A stretch of 64,000 nucleotides of DNA from Streptomyces sp. NBC_01231 (GCA_035999765.1 CP108521.1:682001-746000); one strand, 5' to 3'; shown: positions 1 to 9,609, numbered from the stretch's first letter. Notes: generated by a model from the sequence alone, not told the origin. Program-made: numbers and translations.

Positions 1-1
1 C

Positions 2-1849
2 GGCGGTACGCAGGAAGTGGCGATCGACTCGCAGCGGCAGCAGCAGCCGGCGCTGACGGATGCGCAGGTCGTGCGGCTCGTGCAGTTCGGGCGGCGGATC
101 GAAGCGCACTTCGGGCGCCCGCAGGACATCGAATGGTGCCTGGTCGATGACGGTTTCCAGATCGTTCAGAGCAGGCCGATCACGACGCTGTTCCCCATCC
201 CCGAGACCGGCGACCAGGAGAATCACGTCTACGTCTCCGTCGGTCACCAGCAGATGATGACCGACCCCATGAAGCCTCTGGGGCTGTCCATGTGGCAGCT
301 GACGGCCATGGTTCCGATGCACGAGGCCGGCGGGAGGCTGTTCGTCGACGTCACCCGGCGATTGACCTCGCCCGCGAGCCGCGCCGGCCTCCTGGACATC
401 ATGGGAAGAGGCGATCCGCTGGTCAGGGACGCGCTGGAGACCGTCCTGGACCGCGACGATTTCGTCCCGTCGCTCCCGGACGCGGGTCCCGGTGGGCCGC
501 CGGCCGGCGGCGCATCCGCCCCGATCGAGACGGATCCGGCCATCGTCACCGAGCTGATCGAGCGCAGCCAGGTGTCCATCGCCGCCCTGGAGCGCGACAT
601 CCGGACGAAGACCGGCCCGGTGCTGTTCGACTTCCTGCTGGAGGCCTTCGAGGAGCACAAGCGAGTCCTCAGTGATCCGCTGAGCATCCAGGCGATCATG
701 GCGGGGATGGAGGCCACCTGGTGGCTCAACGACAAGCTGCAGGAGTGGCTGGGCGAGAAGAACGCGGCTGACACGCTCACGCTGTCCGCTCCCGACAACA
801 TCACCTCGGAGATGGGACTGGCGCTGCTCGATGTCGCGGACGTGATCCGCCCGTATCCGGAAGTGGTGGCGTTCCTGCAGGGTGTTGAGTACGTCCAGGA
901 CGAGGCCTTCCTGGACGAGCTGGCGAAGCTCGCGGGCGGGCCCGAAGCGCGCCACGCCATCGATGCCTACCTCGACCGGTACGGCATGCGCTGCGTCGGC
1001 GAGATCGACATCACGAGGCCACGGTGGCGCGAGCGCCCCACCACGCTCGCGCCCGTGATCCTCGACAACGTCAGGAACTTCGAACCGGGCGCCGCCGAGC
1101 GGCGCTTCGAGCTGGGGCGGCAGAAGGCGCAGAAGAAGGAACAGGACGTGCTGTCACGCTTGCGGGCCCTGCCGGACGGGGACCGTAAAGCCGACGAGGC
1201 CAAGCGGATGATCGACCGGGTCAGAACCTTCATCGGGTACCGGGAGTTTCCGAAGTACGCCATCGTCAGCCGCTACTTCGTCTACAAGCAGGCCCTGCTG
1301 GAGGAGGCCGAGCGCCTCGTGCAGGCCGACGTACTTGCCGAGAAGGAGGACATTTCCTACCTCACGTTCCAGGAACTCCACGACGTCGCGCGCTCGAACC
1401 AGGTGGATGACCAGCTCATCCAACAGCGCAAGGACGCGTTCCAGTCGTACCACGCGCTCACCCCGCCCCGGGTTCTCACATCGGATGGTGAGGCCGTCAG
1501 CGGGTCGTACCGGCGCGACGACGTGCCGGCCGGCGCCCTGATCGGTCTACCGGTTTCCGCCGGGACCATCGAGGGGAGAGCCCGCGTCATTCTTGACATG
1601 GCGGAGGCCGATCTCGAAACGGGCGACATCCTGGTCACGACCTTCACTGACCCCAGCTGGTCGCCGCTGTTCGTCGGAATCGCGGGGCTGGTGACGGAGG
1701 TGGGCGGCTTGATGACCCATGGCGCAGTGATCGCTCGGGAGTACGGCCTGCCTGCCGTCGTGGGCGTGGAGCGGGCCACCCGGCTGATCCGGGACGGGCA
1801 GCGGATCCGCGTACATGGAACCGACGGGTACGTCGAGATCCTGCCCTAG
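2..1849 (+). CDS. rph: Rifampin phosphotransferase (PEP-synthase-like), 5' end outside the window
   Basis: The reading frame is open from the left edge, so the N-terminal ATP-grasp part is mostly missing; 615 residues are visible against roughly 860-900 for the family. The first visible residues (QSRPITTL near residue 57) are the end of the ATP-binding domain. A long helical rifampin-binding type middle domain follows. The C-terminus is the swivelling phosphohistidine domain, with LMTHGAVIAREYGLPAVVG carrying the catalytic His (codon at 1718-1720). Rph enzymes use ATP to phosphorylate rifamycins and inactivate them. The central domain is not that of pyruvate phosphate dikinase or PEP synthase, but a related PEP-utilising enzyme of unknown substrate cannot be excluded from the part seen. 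A strong hairpin terminator follows at 1966. Confidence 0.8.
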   Translation, partial: GGTQEVAIDSQRQQQPALTDAQVVRLVQFGRRIEAHFGRPQDIEWCLVDDGFQIVQSRPITTLFPIPETGDQENHVYVSVGHQQMMTDPMKPLGLSMWQLTAMVPMHEAGGRLFVDVTRRLTSPASRAGLLDIMGRGDPLVRDALETVLDRDDFVPSLPDAGPGGPPAGGASAPIETDPAIVTELIERSQVSIAALERDIRTKTGPVLFDFLLEAFEEHKRVLSDPLSIQAIMAGMEATWWLNDKLQEWLGEKNAADTLTLSAPDNITSEMGLALLDVADVIRPYPEVVAFLQGVEYVQDEAFLDELAKLAGGPEARHAIDAYLDRYGMRCVGEIDITRPRWRERPTTLAPVILDNVRNFEPGAAERRFELGRQKAQKKEQDVLSRLRALPDGDRKADEAKRMIDRVRTFIGYREFPKYAIVSRYFVYKQALLEEAERLVQADVLAEKEDISYLTFQELHDVARSNQVDDQLIQQRKDAFQSYHALTPPRVLTSDGEAVSGSYRRDDVPAGALIGLPVSAGTIEGRARVILDMAEADLETGDILVTTFTDPSWSPLFVGIAGLVTEVGGLMTHGAVIAREYGLPAVVGVERATRLIRDGQRIRVHGTDGYVEILP

Positions 1850-1965
1850 CCTTGCTGTTCCGGTACTGGGCATGTGGTTTCGGCGCCGGCCCTTCGCAGG
1901 CACGGCTCGCGCGAGCCTCCACGTCGGCCATTCCCTGCGGATTCCCGTGCCGACGAACATGAGCG

Positions 1966-2000
1966 ACGGCGGGTCCCCGCGGTGGGCGGGGACCCGCCGT
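1966..2000. terminator. Bidirectional hairpin terminator
   Basis: Perfect 13-bp inverted repeat (acggcgggtcccc with its complement) around a 9-nt loop. It lies between the end of the rph gene and the end of the convergent PAP2 gene, so it can serve both. There is no U-tract, as is usual in high-GC actinomycetes. Confidence 0.75.
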
Positions 2001-2055
2001 ACCTGATGTTGTGCAGCCGCTTCAGGCACCCGGTGGCAGCCTGACGGCACACGGC

Positions 2056-3429
2056 TCAAGCTGGTTCGGGTTGCGGTTCCGGTTGCCGCGCGGCTACAGC
2101 CGTCGGCTCCCATAGCCTGGTGGTCCGTACATAGCCGTAAACCACTGAGGCCATCGCCAGAACGAGAAGTGATCCGGACACCACCTGATGTCTGGCCATC
2201 TCCATCGGAAGATAGCGGTACGACACCAAAAGCGCAGCAAAGACCGTAGCCCCGTGGACGACCAGCTGGATCCCTGGCCGGTCCCAGCCACGGTCGAGCG
2301 AACGCAGCGCTCCCTCGATCGTGAGCACGAACACAACGCCGGCGACGAGATCCACGCCGTAGTGGTAGCCGAATCCCAGCGTCGCGCTGAGCGTGGCGAT
2401 CAGCCAGAACGTACCGGCGAATCGCAGGAGTCGTGGACCCTTACGGGAATGGATGAAGATCGCGGTGGCCCACGCTGTGTGCAGGCTGGGCATGCAGTTT
2501 CGGGGAGTGATCTGGTCGTATGACATCGGGTGCGGCGTCGTGATCGGCAGCGGGGTGTCCGGCCACAGATTGGCCGCCGCCCAGTGCACGCCGCCGGTGC
2601 CGGAGGCGCCCGGGCCGTAGGCGAAGACCGGTCCGACCACCGGAAAGATCATGTAGATGCCCGGCCCGAGGAGGCCGATCACCAAGAACGTGCGCACCAG
2701 GTGATGGCTCGGGAAGCGGCGCTCGACCGCTACGTGACGCAGCTGGTACAGCGCGACGACGATCGCGGCCACCGCAAGTTGCGCGTAGACCACTTGGAGG
2801 AGATGGGTGCCGATCGGGTCGGTGGCCTGGAGAAGGCGGCCTGCCAGCCACGAAGGGTTGCCCAGCGCATGATCGGCGGTTGCCACGTACTGGTCGAGCA
2901 CCGTCGGGCGGGTCTTCGACGTGATGAACAGCCAGGTGTCGCCGGTCTTGCGGCCGGCCACCAGCAACAGGCCCAGCCCGACGCCCTTCAGCAGCAGGAC
3001 ACGTTCCCGGCCGGTGCGGCGCGTAACAGCGATGACCCCATAGCCCAACATCACCCACAACGCGCCATTGCCGAAGAAATGACCGTCAATCACCTTGACG
3101 CCCGCCGCCCACCGCACGAGCACGAAGACGACGTCTATGCCGATCGCGACACCAGCAGCAATGATCCGTTGCCGCCATGACAGCACCACGGTCATCAACG
3201 CCATACCGCCGTACAGTGGCCCTGGTTTCGGGGCGAATATCACCTCTTTCAGCTGGTTGGTGATCGGCCCCGGTTGACCGTAGCGGCGTGCGGCGACCTC
3301 CAAAGCGACAAGGAGTGCGAGAGCCGCCACACCTGCTGCGCCCCACAGCATCACTCGCCGCTGAGGCCACGCGGTCGACTCACTTCTACTATTTATTCGT
3401 GAAAACACACTCAATGCCCTAGATTTCAA
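2056..3429 (-). CDS. PAP2-superfamily integral membrane phosphatase/transferase
   Basis: A polytopic membrane protein of up to 457 residues. The PAP2 signature is near the C-terminus: MPSLHTAWA at about residues 313-321 and GYHYGVDLVAG at about 354-364. This is the Aur1/inositol-phosphotransferase type of PAP2 domain, whose two histidines and aspartate form the phosphotransfer site. Streptomyces relatives are only known as lipid phosphatases or transferases; the substrate is unknown. The longest frame begins at a TTG in an unusually AT-rich stretch. A GTG at 3408 or the ATG at 3351 are alternative starts, so the N-terminus is uncertain. Convergent with rph and divergent from the Nudix gene. 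Confidence 0.75.
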   Translation of the reverse strand: MKSRALSVFSRINSRSESTAWPQRRVMLWGAAGVAALALLVALEVAARRYGQPGPITNQLKEVIFAPKPGPLYGGMALMTVVLSWRQRIIAAGVAIGIDVVFVLVRWAAGVKVIDGHFFGNGALWVMLGYGVIAVTRRTGRERVLLLKGVGLGLLLVAGRKTGDTWLFITSKTRPTVLDQYVATADHALGNPSWLAGRLLQATDPIGTHLLQVVYAQLAVAAIVVALYQLRHVAVERRFPSHHLVRTFLVIGLLGPGIYMIFPVVGPVFAYGPGASGTGGVHWAAANLWPDTPLPITTPHPMSYDQITPRNCMPSLHTAWATAIFIHSRKGPRLLRFAGTFWLIATLSATLGFGYHYGVDLVAGVVFVLTIEGALRSLDRGWDRPGIQLVVHGATVFAALLVSYRYLPMEMARHQVVSGSLLVLAMASVVYGYVRTTRLWEPTAVAARQPEPQPEPA

Positions 3430-3621
3430 TCTTTCGACCGATTTGCTTAATATAATCTTGCTGGGTGAAAAGTGATGGGATTAATCATCGCTAGCTAGAA
3501 GATGCTATGGGCTCGCAACGCGATCATGATTGATATTTCCTGAGCCGTCTCCACCAGATGAGTCCGCAAGCCAGCGATACGCCGATCGCATCCCCCTTGC
3601 ACAGCGGGTTAGCGTGTCCGG

Positions 3622-4116
3622 ATGCCATCGGTGAACCTGCGTCACTCAGTACGCGCGATCATCCTCGACGAGGACGACCGCATCCTTCTCTGTCGGTTCG
3701 CTATTCCAGAGCCGGCGGGAACGGTGGCGTGGGCAGCTCCGGGCGGCGGAATCGAGCAGGACGAGACGCCGCTTGCCGCACTGCGTCGCGAACTGCGGGA
3801 AGAGGTGGGCCTCGCGGTCAGGCGCGATCCGCCGCACGTATGGCACCAGGAAGTGGTGGCGCCTGGGCACGCAGCGGGCTACGACGGCGTCGTCAACGAC
3901 TACTTCCTCGTGCGTACCGCCGGGTTCAACCCGCGCGGGACGCTGTCCGACGACGAACTCGCCGCGGAGAACATCAGCGGGCTGGAATGGTGGCACCCGC
4001 AGGAAGTCGCCCGTTATGACGGTCCAGACCTGTTTTCCCCCCGCGACCTCGCGACTCCTTTGACGGCATTGCTCACCTCTGGCGTTCCAGCCGCGCCCGT
4101 GTCGCTCGGCCTCTGA
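3622..4116 (+). CDS. Nudix hydrolase
   Basis: A 164-residue single-domain protein with a complete Nudix box at residues 42-64: G, five residues, E48, seven residues, then RELREEVGL. This loop-helix-loop binds the metal that hydrolyses nucleoside diphosphates linked to another moiety. The strand order is that of small MutT-like enzymes. The substrate cannot be told from sequence; candidates are oxidised nucleotides, ADP-ribose or dinucleoside polyphosphates. It stands alone downstream of an AT-rich intergenic stretch shared with the divergent PAP2 gene. Confidence 0.85.
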   Translation: MPSVNLRHSVRAIILDEDDRILLCRFAIPEPAGTVAWAAPGGGIEQDETPLAALRRELREEVGLAVRRDPPHVWHQEVVAPGHAAGYDGVVNDYFLVRTAGFNPRGTLSDDELAAENISGLEWWHPQEVARYDGPDLFSPRDLATPLTALLTSGVPAAPVSLGL

Positions 4117-4187
4117 GTAGACAGCCTGGCGTTTGAGCATCTTGACTCACCGTTGGCGGCGAGCGGGTCACCTGTCACGATCAGGCC

Positions 4188-4403
4188 ATGGTCAACCTTT
4201 CGAAGATCGTGAGACAGGCAGACGTCTTCCTCGACCTGATGGGCGTGGCGGTCGGCGCGATGCTGTTGATGGCGGGCATCGGGACCTACCGCGACGGTGG
4301 ATCCTTGGGCTGGCCCATAGCCGGATCAGTGCTGTTCCTGATCAACGTCTGGGTAGCCGGGCGTCGATTCGCCCGGCGCAGGAGGCCGACGCCGTCGCCG
4401 TAG
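4188..4403 (+). CDS. Small two-helix membrane protein, unknown function
   Basis: 71 residues starting at an ATG. Two hydrophobic segments (about residues 15-32 and 41-57) are followed by an Arg-rich tail (GRRFARRRRPTP), which predicts a small inner-membrane hairpin with a cytoplasmic C-terminus. No family recognised. Codon pattern is consistent with coding, but the ribosome site is weak. It lies between the Nudix gene and the iron-regulated efe operon and shows no link to either. Confidence 0.5.
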   Translation: MVNLSKIVRQADVFLDLMGVAVGAMLLMAGIGTYRDGGSLGWPIAGSVLFLINVWVAGRRFARRRRPTPSP

Positions 4404-4546
4404 CGAGGTGGCCGGGGCGATGAGACGGAGTCGGTCCAGCACCTCGCCAACCTCGGGCGCCCGAGCAGATCAAGGGTTTTGCCCCGGCAATACCGCCGCA
4501 TGACCGATTGACCACGGGCCTGCAGTCATGATGGTCCGCGTCATAG

Positions 4547-4565
4547 TTAGGTTTGCCTACGCTAA
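4547..4565 (+). promoter_or_regulatory. Iron box (DmdR1/IdeR-type operator)
   Basis: The 19-bp sequence TTAGGTTTGCCTACGCTAA matches the actinomycete iron-box consensus TTAGGTTAGGCTCACCTAA at 14 of 19 positions, including both conserved ends. It lies 41 bp before the efeU-efeO start. DtxR-family repressors bind such boxes when Fe(II) is abundant, so the operon should be derepressed under iron limitation. Confidence 0.8.
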
Positions 4566-4606
4566 ATGAACGCTGTTCGTGGCGGAGGCTTCCCGGGGAG
4601 GGCCGC

Positions 4607-6652
4607 ATGTGGGATGACGCGTTTCCGAGCTTCCTGATCGGACTGCGGGAAGGACTCGAAGCCGGACTCATCGTCTCCGTCCTCGTCGCGACCCTCGTGA
4701 GGGCCGAGGCCCGCTCCCGGCTGCCGCAGGTGTGGACCGGCGTGCTCGCGGCGATCGGGCTCGCGATGAGCTTCGGCGCGGTGCTGACCTTCACCGCCGC
4801 GTCCCTGTCGGCCACTGCCCAGGAAACGTTCGGCGGCACCCTCAGCATGGTCGCGGTCGCCTTCGTCACCGCGATGGTGTTCTGGATGCGCCGCTCTGCC
4901 CACAACCTGTCCGGCGAGATCAAGGACAAGGTCACCGGGTCGCTCACCATGGGCGCGGGCGTGCTGATCCTCACCTCCTTCCTCGCCGTGGGCCGGGAGG
5001 GCCTGGAGACCGCCCTGTTCCTGTGGACCACCGCCCAGGCGGCCGGCGAGTCCGGCGGCCCCCTGACCGGTGCCGCCATCGGCCTGGTCCTGTCGGTCGG
5101 GCTGTGCTGGTGCCTGTACCGGCGGGTCCTGAAGATCAACCTGACGAAGTTCTTCACCGCCACCGGCGCCGTCCTCATCGTGATCGCGGCCGGCGTCCTC
5201 GGCTACGGTCTGCGCGACCTCCAGGAGGGCGGCGTCCTGTCCGGCAGGACGGCCTACGCCGTCGATCTGAGCGGCAGCGTCGACGCCGGCTCCTGGTACA
5301 GCACCCTGGTCCAGGGCGTGTTCAACCTGACGCCGACCATGACCTGGCTCCAGGTCGTCGGCTACTCCGGATACCTCGCCGTGGCCATGACGTTGTTCGT
5401 CCGCGGCGTACGCATCACTACACCGAAGCCCGCCCCGGACAGAGAGGCACCCGTGGCCAGGGAGGCGCCCGCCCAGGACGCCCCGCCCGCACGGCGCCGC
5501 CCCGCCTGGGTGGTTCCCGTCGCCGTCGTCACCGTCCCCGCGCTCCTCGCAGGCCTCGCCGTCGCCGTCGGCCGCCCCAGGCCCGCCGCCGCCCAGACCG
5601 TCGCCGTGTCGGAGAAGGAGTGCGGCAAGGGCTTCACCGCGCCGAAGCCCGGCCCGCAGACCTTCCAGATGCACAACACCGGCGACCAGACCTCCGAGGT
5701 GTATCTCGTCGACCCGGCCACGAACGCCGTCTACGGGGAGATCGAGGGCCTGGCCCCCGGCACCACCCGTGCCCTGGTCGCCACCGTCGCCGGCGGGACG
5801 TACGCGTGGCGGTGCGTGCCCACCAACGGCACCGCGGTCACATCCAAGGCAGTCCGCGTCACCGGCGGCGGAGGTGCGAAGGCGGTCGTCCCGGTCTCCG
5901 AGCACGACCTCGCCGGCCCGCTCGCGCAGTACCGGACGTACGTCGACAAGGGTCTGGCCACGCTCGTGGCTCAGACCCGCACCCTCGCCGACGACATCAG
6001 GCACGACCACCTCCCCAAGGCCCGTACCGACTGGCTCACCGCCCACCGCACCTACGCCTCCCTCGGCGCCGCCTACGGCACGTTCGAGGACTACGACCAG
6101 AAAATCAACGGCCGGGCCGACGGCCTGACCGGCGGCGTGCACGACACGGACTTCACCGGCTTCCACCGCGTCGAGTACGGCCTGTGGCACGGCGAGCCCG
6201 CCACCTCGCTCACCGGTCCGGCCCGGCAGTTGACGTCCGACGCCACGGGATTGTGGAAAACCTTCCCGCACCAGGGCTTCGACCCGTCCGACCTGCCGCT
6301 GCGCGCCCACGAGATCCTCGAGAACACCCTGCAGTTCGAGTTGACCGGCGACACCGACGAAGGGAGCGGCACCAATCTCGCCACCGCCGACGCCAACCTC
6401 GTCGGCACCCGCGAACTGCTCACCGTCCTCAAGCCGTTGCTGACCACCCGCTCCCCGCACCTGCTGCCGACCCTCGACGCGGACATCGCCCGCCTGCAGA
6501 AACTCCTCGATGCCGCCCACCACGGCAGCTCCTGGACCCCGGTCGAACAGCTCGACGCCCCCGCCGGCGCCCGCGTCGACGGAGCCACCGGCCAGCTCCT
6601 TGAGGACCTCTCCCCCGTCCCGGACCTGCTGGAGATCCGGAAGTCCGCCTGA
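4607..6652 (+). CDS. efeUO: EfeU-EfeO fusion: iron permease plus cupredoxin/imelysin domains
   Basis: 681 residues from the ATG preceded by GGGGAGG; in-frame codons upstream of it lack a ribosome site. The N-terminal ~280 residues are an FTR1-type ferric permease with two REGLE motifs ([12 protein letters not shown] near residue 9 and [12 protein letters not shown] near 130) on membrane helices. After a charged linker, another hydrophobic segment leads to an extracytoplasmic cupredoxin-like EfeO domain (about 325-430). A C-terminal imelysin/peptidase-M75-like domain follows, with the HxxE pair in [12 protein letters not shown]. In most bacteria the permease (EfeU) and binding protein (EfeO) are separate; here they are one chain, probably tethered at the membrane. 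It overlaps efeB by one base and lies behind an iron box. Confidence 0.9.
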   Translation: MWDDAFPSFLIGLREGLEAGLIVSVLVATLVRAEARSRLPQVWTGVLAAIGLAMSFGAVLTFTAASLSATAQETFGGTLSMVAVAFVTAMVFWMRRSAHNLSGEIKDKVTGSLTMGAGVLILTSFLAVGREGLETALFLWTTAQAAGESGGPLTGAAIGLVLSVGLCWCLYRRVLKINLTKFFTATGAVLIVIAAGVLGYGLRDLQEGGVLSGRTAYAVDLSGSVDAGSWYSTLVQGVFNLTPTMTWLQVVGYSGYLAVAMTLFVRGVRITTPKPAPDREAPVAREAPAQDAPPARRRPAWVVPVAVVTVPALLAGLAVAVGRPRPAAAQTVAVSEKECGKGFTAPKPGPQTFQMHNTGDQTSEVYLVDPATNAVYGEIEGLAPGTTRALVATVAGGTYAWRCVPTNGTAVTSKAVRVTGGGGAKAVVPVSEHDLAGPLAQYRTYVDKGLATLVAQTRTLADDIRHDHLPKARTDWLTAHRTYASLGAAYGTFEDYDQKINGRADGLTGGVHDTDFTGFHRVEYGLWHGEPATSLTGPARQLTSDATGLWKTFPHQGFDPSDLPLRAHEILENTLQFELTGDTDEGSGTNLATADANLVGTRELLTVLKPLLTTRSPHLLPTLDADIARLQKLLDAAHHGSSWTPVEQLDAPAGARVDGATGQLLEDLSPVPDLLEIRKSA

Positions 6653-7992
6653 TGACCACCGCACACCACCGAAGTGACGAGCCCGTACGCAGTGAAGGGA
6701 ACGCTCCCATGCCGTCCGCCGAATCCCCCGCCCCGCAGGGCGGCTGCCCTGCCGGTGCCGGCCGTCGCTCCTTCGTGAAGACGGCCCTCGGCGCCGGAGC
6801 CGCCGGCGCGGTCCTGGCCGGCGGCGGCCTCGCGCTCGCCGGGAGCGGCGGCGGCACCGCTCAGGCCGCCACGCAGACGGAACAAGCCCCCAAGGTGCCC
6901 TTCCACGGCACTCACCAGGCCGGCATCATCACTCCCACCCCGGCCGCCGCCACCTTCGTCTCCTTCACCGTCATCGCGGACAACCGTGCGCAGTTGGCCG
7001 AGACTCTGAAGACGATCACCAGCCGCGCCCGCTTCCTGACCTCCGGGGGCACCCCCGCCGACCTCGGTGTCGGCGCCCCGCCCTCCGACAACGGCATCCT
7101 CGGCCCGACCGTCCCCGCCGACGGCCTCACGGTCACCGTCGGCGTCGGAGCGTCCCTCTTCGACGACCGCTACGGCCTCGCCAAGGCGAAGCCCCGCCGC
7201 CTCACCCCCATGCGGACCTTCCCGAACGACAACCTCAAGCCCGCCGAGTGCCACGGCGACCTGTCCCTGCAGATCTGCGCCGACCGTCAGGACACCGTCC
7301 TGCACGCGCTGCGCGACATCGCCAAGCACACCCGCGGCACCCTGCAGATCAAGTGGCGCATCGACGGCTTCCAGAACACGCCCCGCCCCACGGGGGCCCA
7401 GCGCAACCTGCTCGGCTTCAAGGACGGCATCGCCAATCCCGACGTCACCTCGGCCCGCGAGACCAAACGCCTCATCTGGGTGGGCGACAGCGACGGCGAG
7501 CCCGACTGGACCAGGGGTGGCAGCTACCAGGTGATCCGCGTCATCCGCATGCTCGTCGAGTTCTGGGACAGGGTCTCGCTCAGCGAGCAGGAGCTGATGT
7601 TCGGCCGCCGCAAGGACACCGGCGCCCCGCTGGACGGCGCCACGGAGACCGATGTCCCCCGCTACGCCAAGGACCCGCACGGCACCGCGATCCCGCTGGA
7701 CGCCCACATCCGGCTCGCCAACCCGCGCACCGCCTCCACCGACAACTCCCGCATCCTGCGCCGCGGTTACAACTACGACCGCGGGATCGACGACGTCGGC
7801 AACCTCGACATGGGCCTGGTGTTCTGCTGCTACCAGCAGGACGTCAAGCGGCAGTTCGAGGCCACGCAGACCCGCCTGATCGACGAACCCCTCGTCGACT
7901 ACATCTCGCCCACGGGCGGGGGCTACTTCTTCGCCCTGCCCGGAGTGCGCGACGGCAAGGACTGGTTCGGCCGCGGACTGTTCGCAACCTGA
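6652..7992 (+). CDS. efeB: EfeB deferrochelatase / Dyp-type haem peroxidase
   Basis: 446 residues. The start ATG overlaps the efeUO stop (TGATG), so the two are translationally coupled; an internal ATG at 6709 is possible. A Tat signal is visible ([13 protein letters not shown] near residue 37, then a hydrophobic stretch to about 70), as expected for a cofactor-loaded exported enzyme. The Dyp signature GFKDGIANP starts at residue 255; its Asp is the distal catalytic acid. EfeB proteins bind haem and act as peroxidases, and have been reported to release iron from haem. They work with EfeU and EfeO in the EfeUOB uptake system. Confidence 0.92.
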   Translation: MTTAHHRSDEPVRSEGNAPMPSAESPAPQGGCPAGAGRRSFVKTALGAGAAGAVLAGGGLALAGSGGGTAQAATQTEQAPKVPFHGTHQAGIITPTPAAATFVSFTVIADNRAQLAETLKTITSRARFLTSGGTPADLGVGAPPSDNGILGPTVPADGLTVTVGVGASLFDDRYGLAKAKPRRLTPMRTFPNDNLKPAECHGDLSLQICADRQDTVLHALRDIAKHTRGTLQIKWRIDGFQNTPRPTGAQRNLLGFKDGIANPDVTSARETKRLIWVGDSDGEPDWTRGGSYQVIRVIRMLVEFWDRVSLSEQELMFGRRKDTGAPLDGATETDVPRYAKDPHGTAIPLDAHIRLANPRTASTDNSRILRRGYNYDRGIDDVGNLDMGLVFCCYQQDVKRQFEATQTRLIDEPLVDYISPTGGGYFFALPGVRDGKDWFGRGLFAT

Positions 7993-8070
7993 GCTACGCC
8001 CTGGGGTCCCCTCGCCGTACGGAGGAACGCCGCGTACGTGGCGGGCGGCAATCACCGGCTCGCCGGGGCG

Positions 8071-8376
8071 CTATCCGGACGGCACCGGGCCGGGACGCCC
8101 TGCGGAGCCCAGCCGGTACGTTTCTGTCGCGGTACCGGAGAAGAGCCTTGCCCGCTCGTCGGCGCTGAAGTCGGCTGTCAGTTCGTTGAAGGCGCTGTAG
8201 AGCTGGGTGTAGGTCGAATACAGGCTGTCCACCGGGAAGTTGCCGGCGAACATGCTGCGGTCGGGTCCGAACGCCTCGATCGCCCCCAGCACAACTGGCC
8301 GTATCGAATGGGCAGTCCAGTGGTGGTCCTGCGTCCCGATGCCGGAGATCTTGCAGACGACGTTCGGGCACCGCGC
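8071..8376 (-). pseudogene. C-terminal remnant of an amidohydrolase_2 family protein
   Basis: On the minus strand the frame reads CKISGIGTQDHHW, then AFGPDRSMFAGNFPVD, then SADERARLFSGTATETYRL. These are the last metal-site and C-terminal blocks of the amidohydrolase-2 family (L-fuconolactonase or 4-sulfomuconolactonase type). The catalytic N-terminal two-thirds is absent: upstream, the same DNA instead encodes a LacI fragment on the other strand. There is no plausible start near the conserved part, so this is a dead fragment. It is one of five remnants between 8.0 and 9.5 kb. Confidence 0.7.
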
Positions 8377-8388
8377 GAGGAGGCGCAA

Positions 8389-8660
8389 AGCAGCACCATC
8401 GGCCTGCTGTTGGCAGATCTGACCAACCCGTTCTTCGCCCGGCTCGCCGACCGGGTCGTCGCGGAAGCACGTGCGCGCGAACTGCAGATCCTGCTCATGA
8501 CGACGCAGGAAGACCCTCATCTGGAGGCGCAGGCGCTCGAAACCCTCTTGGACCGGTCGGTGGGCGGCATGATCGGGACGCCGACCGGCCACAACATCGA
8601 ACGCTGGGAAAAGCTCGCGGCGCTCGACATTCCGGTGGTCTTCGTCGACCGAGCCACCGG
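8389..8660 (+). pseudogene. Internal fragment of a LacI-family regulator
   Basis: The frame gives TIGLLLADLTNPFFARLAD, then a helix, then VGGMIGTPTGHN and IPVVFVDRATG. These are the first strand, first helix and hinge-proximal parts of a LacI/GalR periplasmic-binding-like domain. The DNA-binding headpiece is missing upstream and the rest of the ligand domain is missing downstream, where the frame passes into unrelated sequence matching a monooxygenase end. The fragment cannot work as a repressor. Confidence 0.75.
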
Positions 8661-8662
8661 TT

Positions 8663-8926
8663 CTCACGACACGAGCCGCGCTTCAAGCCGCCCTCCCAGA
8701 TGTCCACGCGGAGGAGGGGTGCCTGCTGTACGCGTTGCATGACGCCTCGGACGGGACGTTGGTCCTCATCGAGAAATGGGCTTCGCAGGAACTGCTCGAC
8801 GCCCATGCGTCCGGAGAGCCGGTCGCACGGCTCAACCGCGCCATCGTCGGGCTCTTGCAGGGACCACCGACGGTGGTGACCATGACGCCATTGCCCACCG
8901 GGGACGTCTCCAAGGGACGACTCTGA
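8663..8926 (+). pseudogene. C-terminal remnant of an ABM-type quinol monooxygenase
   Basis: In this frame, DVHAEEGCLLYALHDASDG is followed by LVLIEKWASQELLDAH. This is the second half of a small antibiotic-biosynthesis-monooxygenase (YgiN-like) fold, where the Glu-Lys-Trp strand is typical. The first strand with the start codon is missing; the frame begins abruptly at about 8660, next to the LacI fragment. The product would lack half the barrel. Confidence 0.65.
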
Positions 8927-9077
8927 ACAACCGAACTGGCTGCATGGCATCGGCACGTCGGTGTGACGTTCGTCGGTTCCGGGGCGAGACGGTGCTGGGC
9001 CTCTGGCCGTCGCCCCACACGCGGCGGACATCCCCGGCGAGCCGTCGCCGCCGGCACCCGCAGCGCGATGAGGAGGC

Positions 9078-9112
9078 TGCCGTCCCGTGCCCGTGCCGGG
9101 CATGGGACGGCA
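9078..9112 (-). terminator. Hairpin terminator of the decayed dehydrogenase
   Basis: 16 consecutive base pairs (one G-T wobble) close a 3-nt loop. It starts nine bases beyond the stop of the alcohol dehydrogenase remnant on the minus strand, so it is probably the original terminator preserved with that gene's 3' end. Confidence 0.75.
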
Positions 9113-9120
9113 CGGCAATC

Positions 9121-9252
9121 TCAGTCGAACACGATCACGCTGCGGATGCCGTCGGAGCCGTCCAGCTTCTCGAGACCCCGGTTGATGTCTGATAGCTCGA
9201 TGGTCTCGGACACGGGTTCATCCAGCATGAGTCTGCCGTCCAGGTAGAGCCC
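9121..9252 (-). pseudogene. C-terminal remnant of a zinc-type alcohol dehydrogenase
   Basis: The last 43 codons read [19 protein letters not shown], then SDINRGLEKL, then GIRSVIVFD and a stop. This is the characteristic end of medium-chain zinc alcohol dehydrogenases: the helix before the final strand, then the Arg-x-Val-Ile-Val-Phe strand. Nothing of the zinc sites or Rossmann fold remains; the DNA just upstream encodes part of a MaoC protein on the opposite strand. Its terminator is still in place. Confidence 0.7.
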
Positions 9253-9520
9253 GCAGTACAGAGGGATGTCCAGGTGCACGACCTCACACTCGGTACCACG
9301 CTGGGCAACCTGGGATACACCAAGCTCGACTTCCCCAAGCCGGTGTTCCACGGGGACACTGCGGGCCGAGAGCACCATCATGGACAAGCGGGAATCTCGC
9401 AGCCGCACCGACGCCGGCATCGTCTTCTTCGAACACCGTGGGATCAATGAGCGCGGCGAGATCGTCCACATCGCGCACCGTGCCGGGCTGATGCAGAAGC
9501 GCCCGGGTCTGCCAACGTGA
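9253..9520 (+). pseudogene. Frameshifted C-terminal remnant of a MaoC-family dehydratase
   Basis: One frame gives [19 protein letters not shown], then [10 protein letters not shown] ending at 9360. The next frame continues [15 protein letters not shown], then [18 protein letters not shown], to a stop at 9520. Joined, these are the second half of a MaoC hot-dog hydratase (mesaconyl-CoA hydratase-like), where HGDT is normally followed directly by LRAE. So a frameshift lies at about 9358. The N-terminal half with the catalytic Asp/His is missing. It overlaps the antisense dehydrogenase remnant. Confidence 0.75.
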
Positions 9521-9609
9521 CTTCTTTGCTTCTTTACAGGGTGGACGGAGCGAACCGGCAGGCCGGTCGAAGGCCGGCGCCGTGTGACCGTTCCGGGGGG
9601 GCGCGGGGC

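Noticed and set aside
4562..6664. 700-codon minus-strand frame opposite efeUO
   Set aside because: Gly/Val/Asp-rich composition with no domain; it is the antisense shadow of a gene with strong third-position GC.
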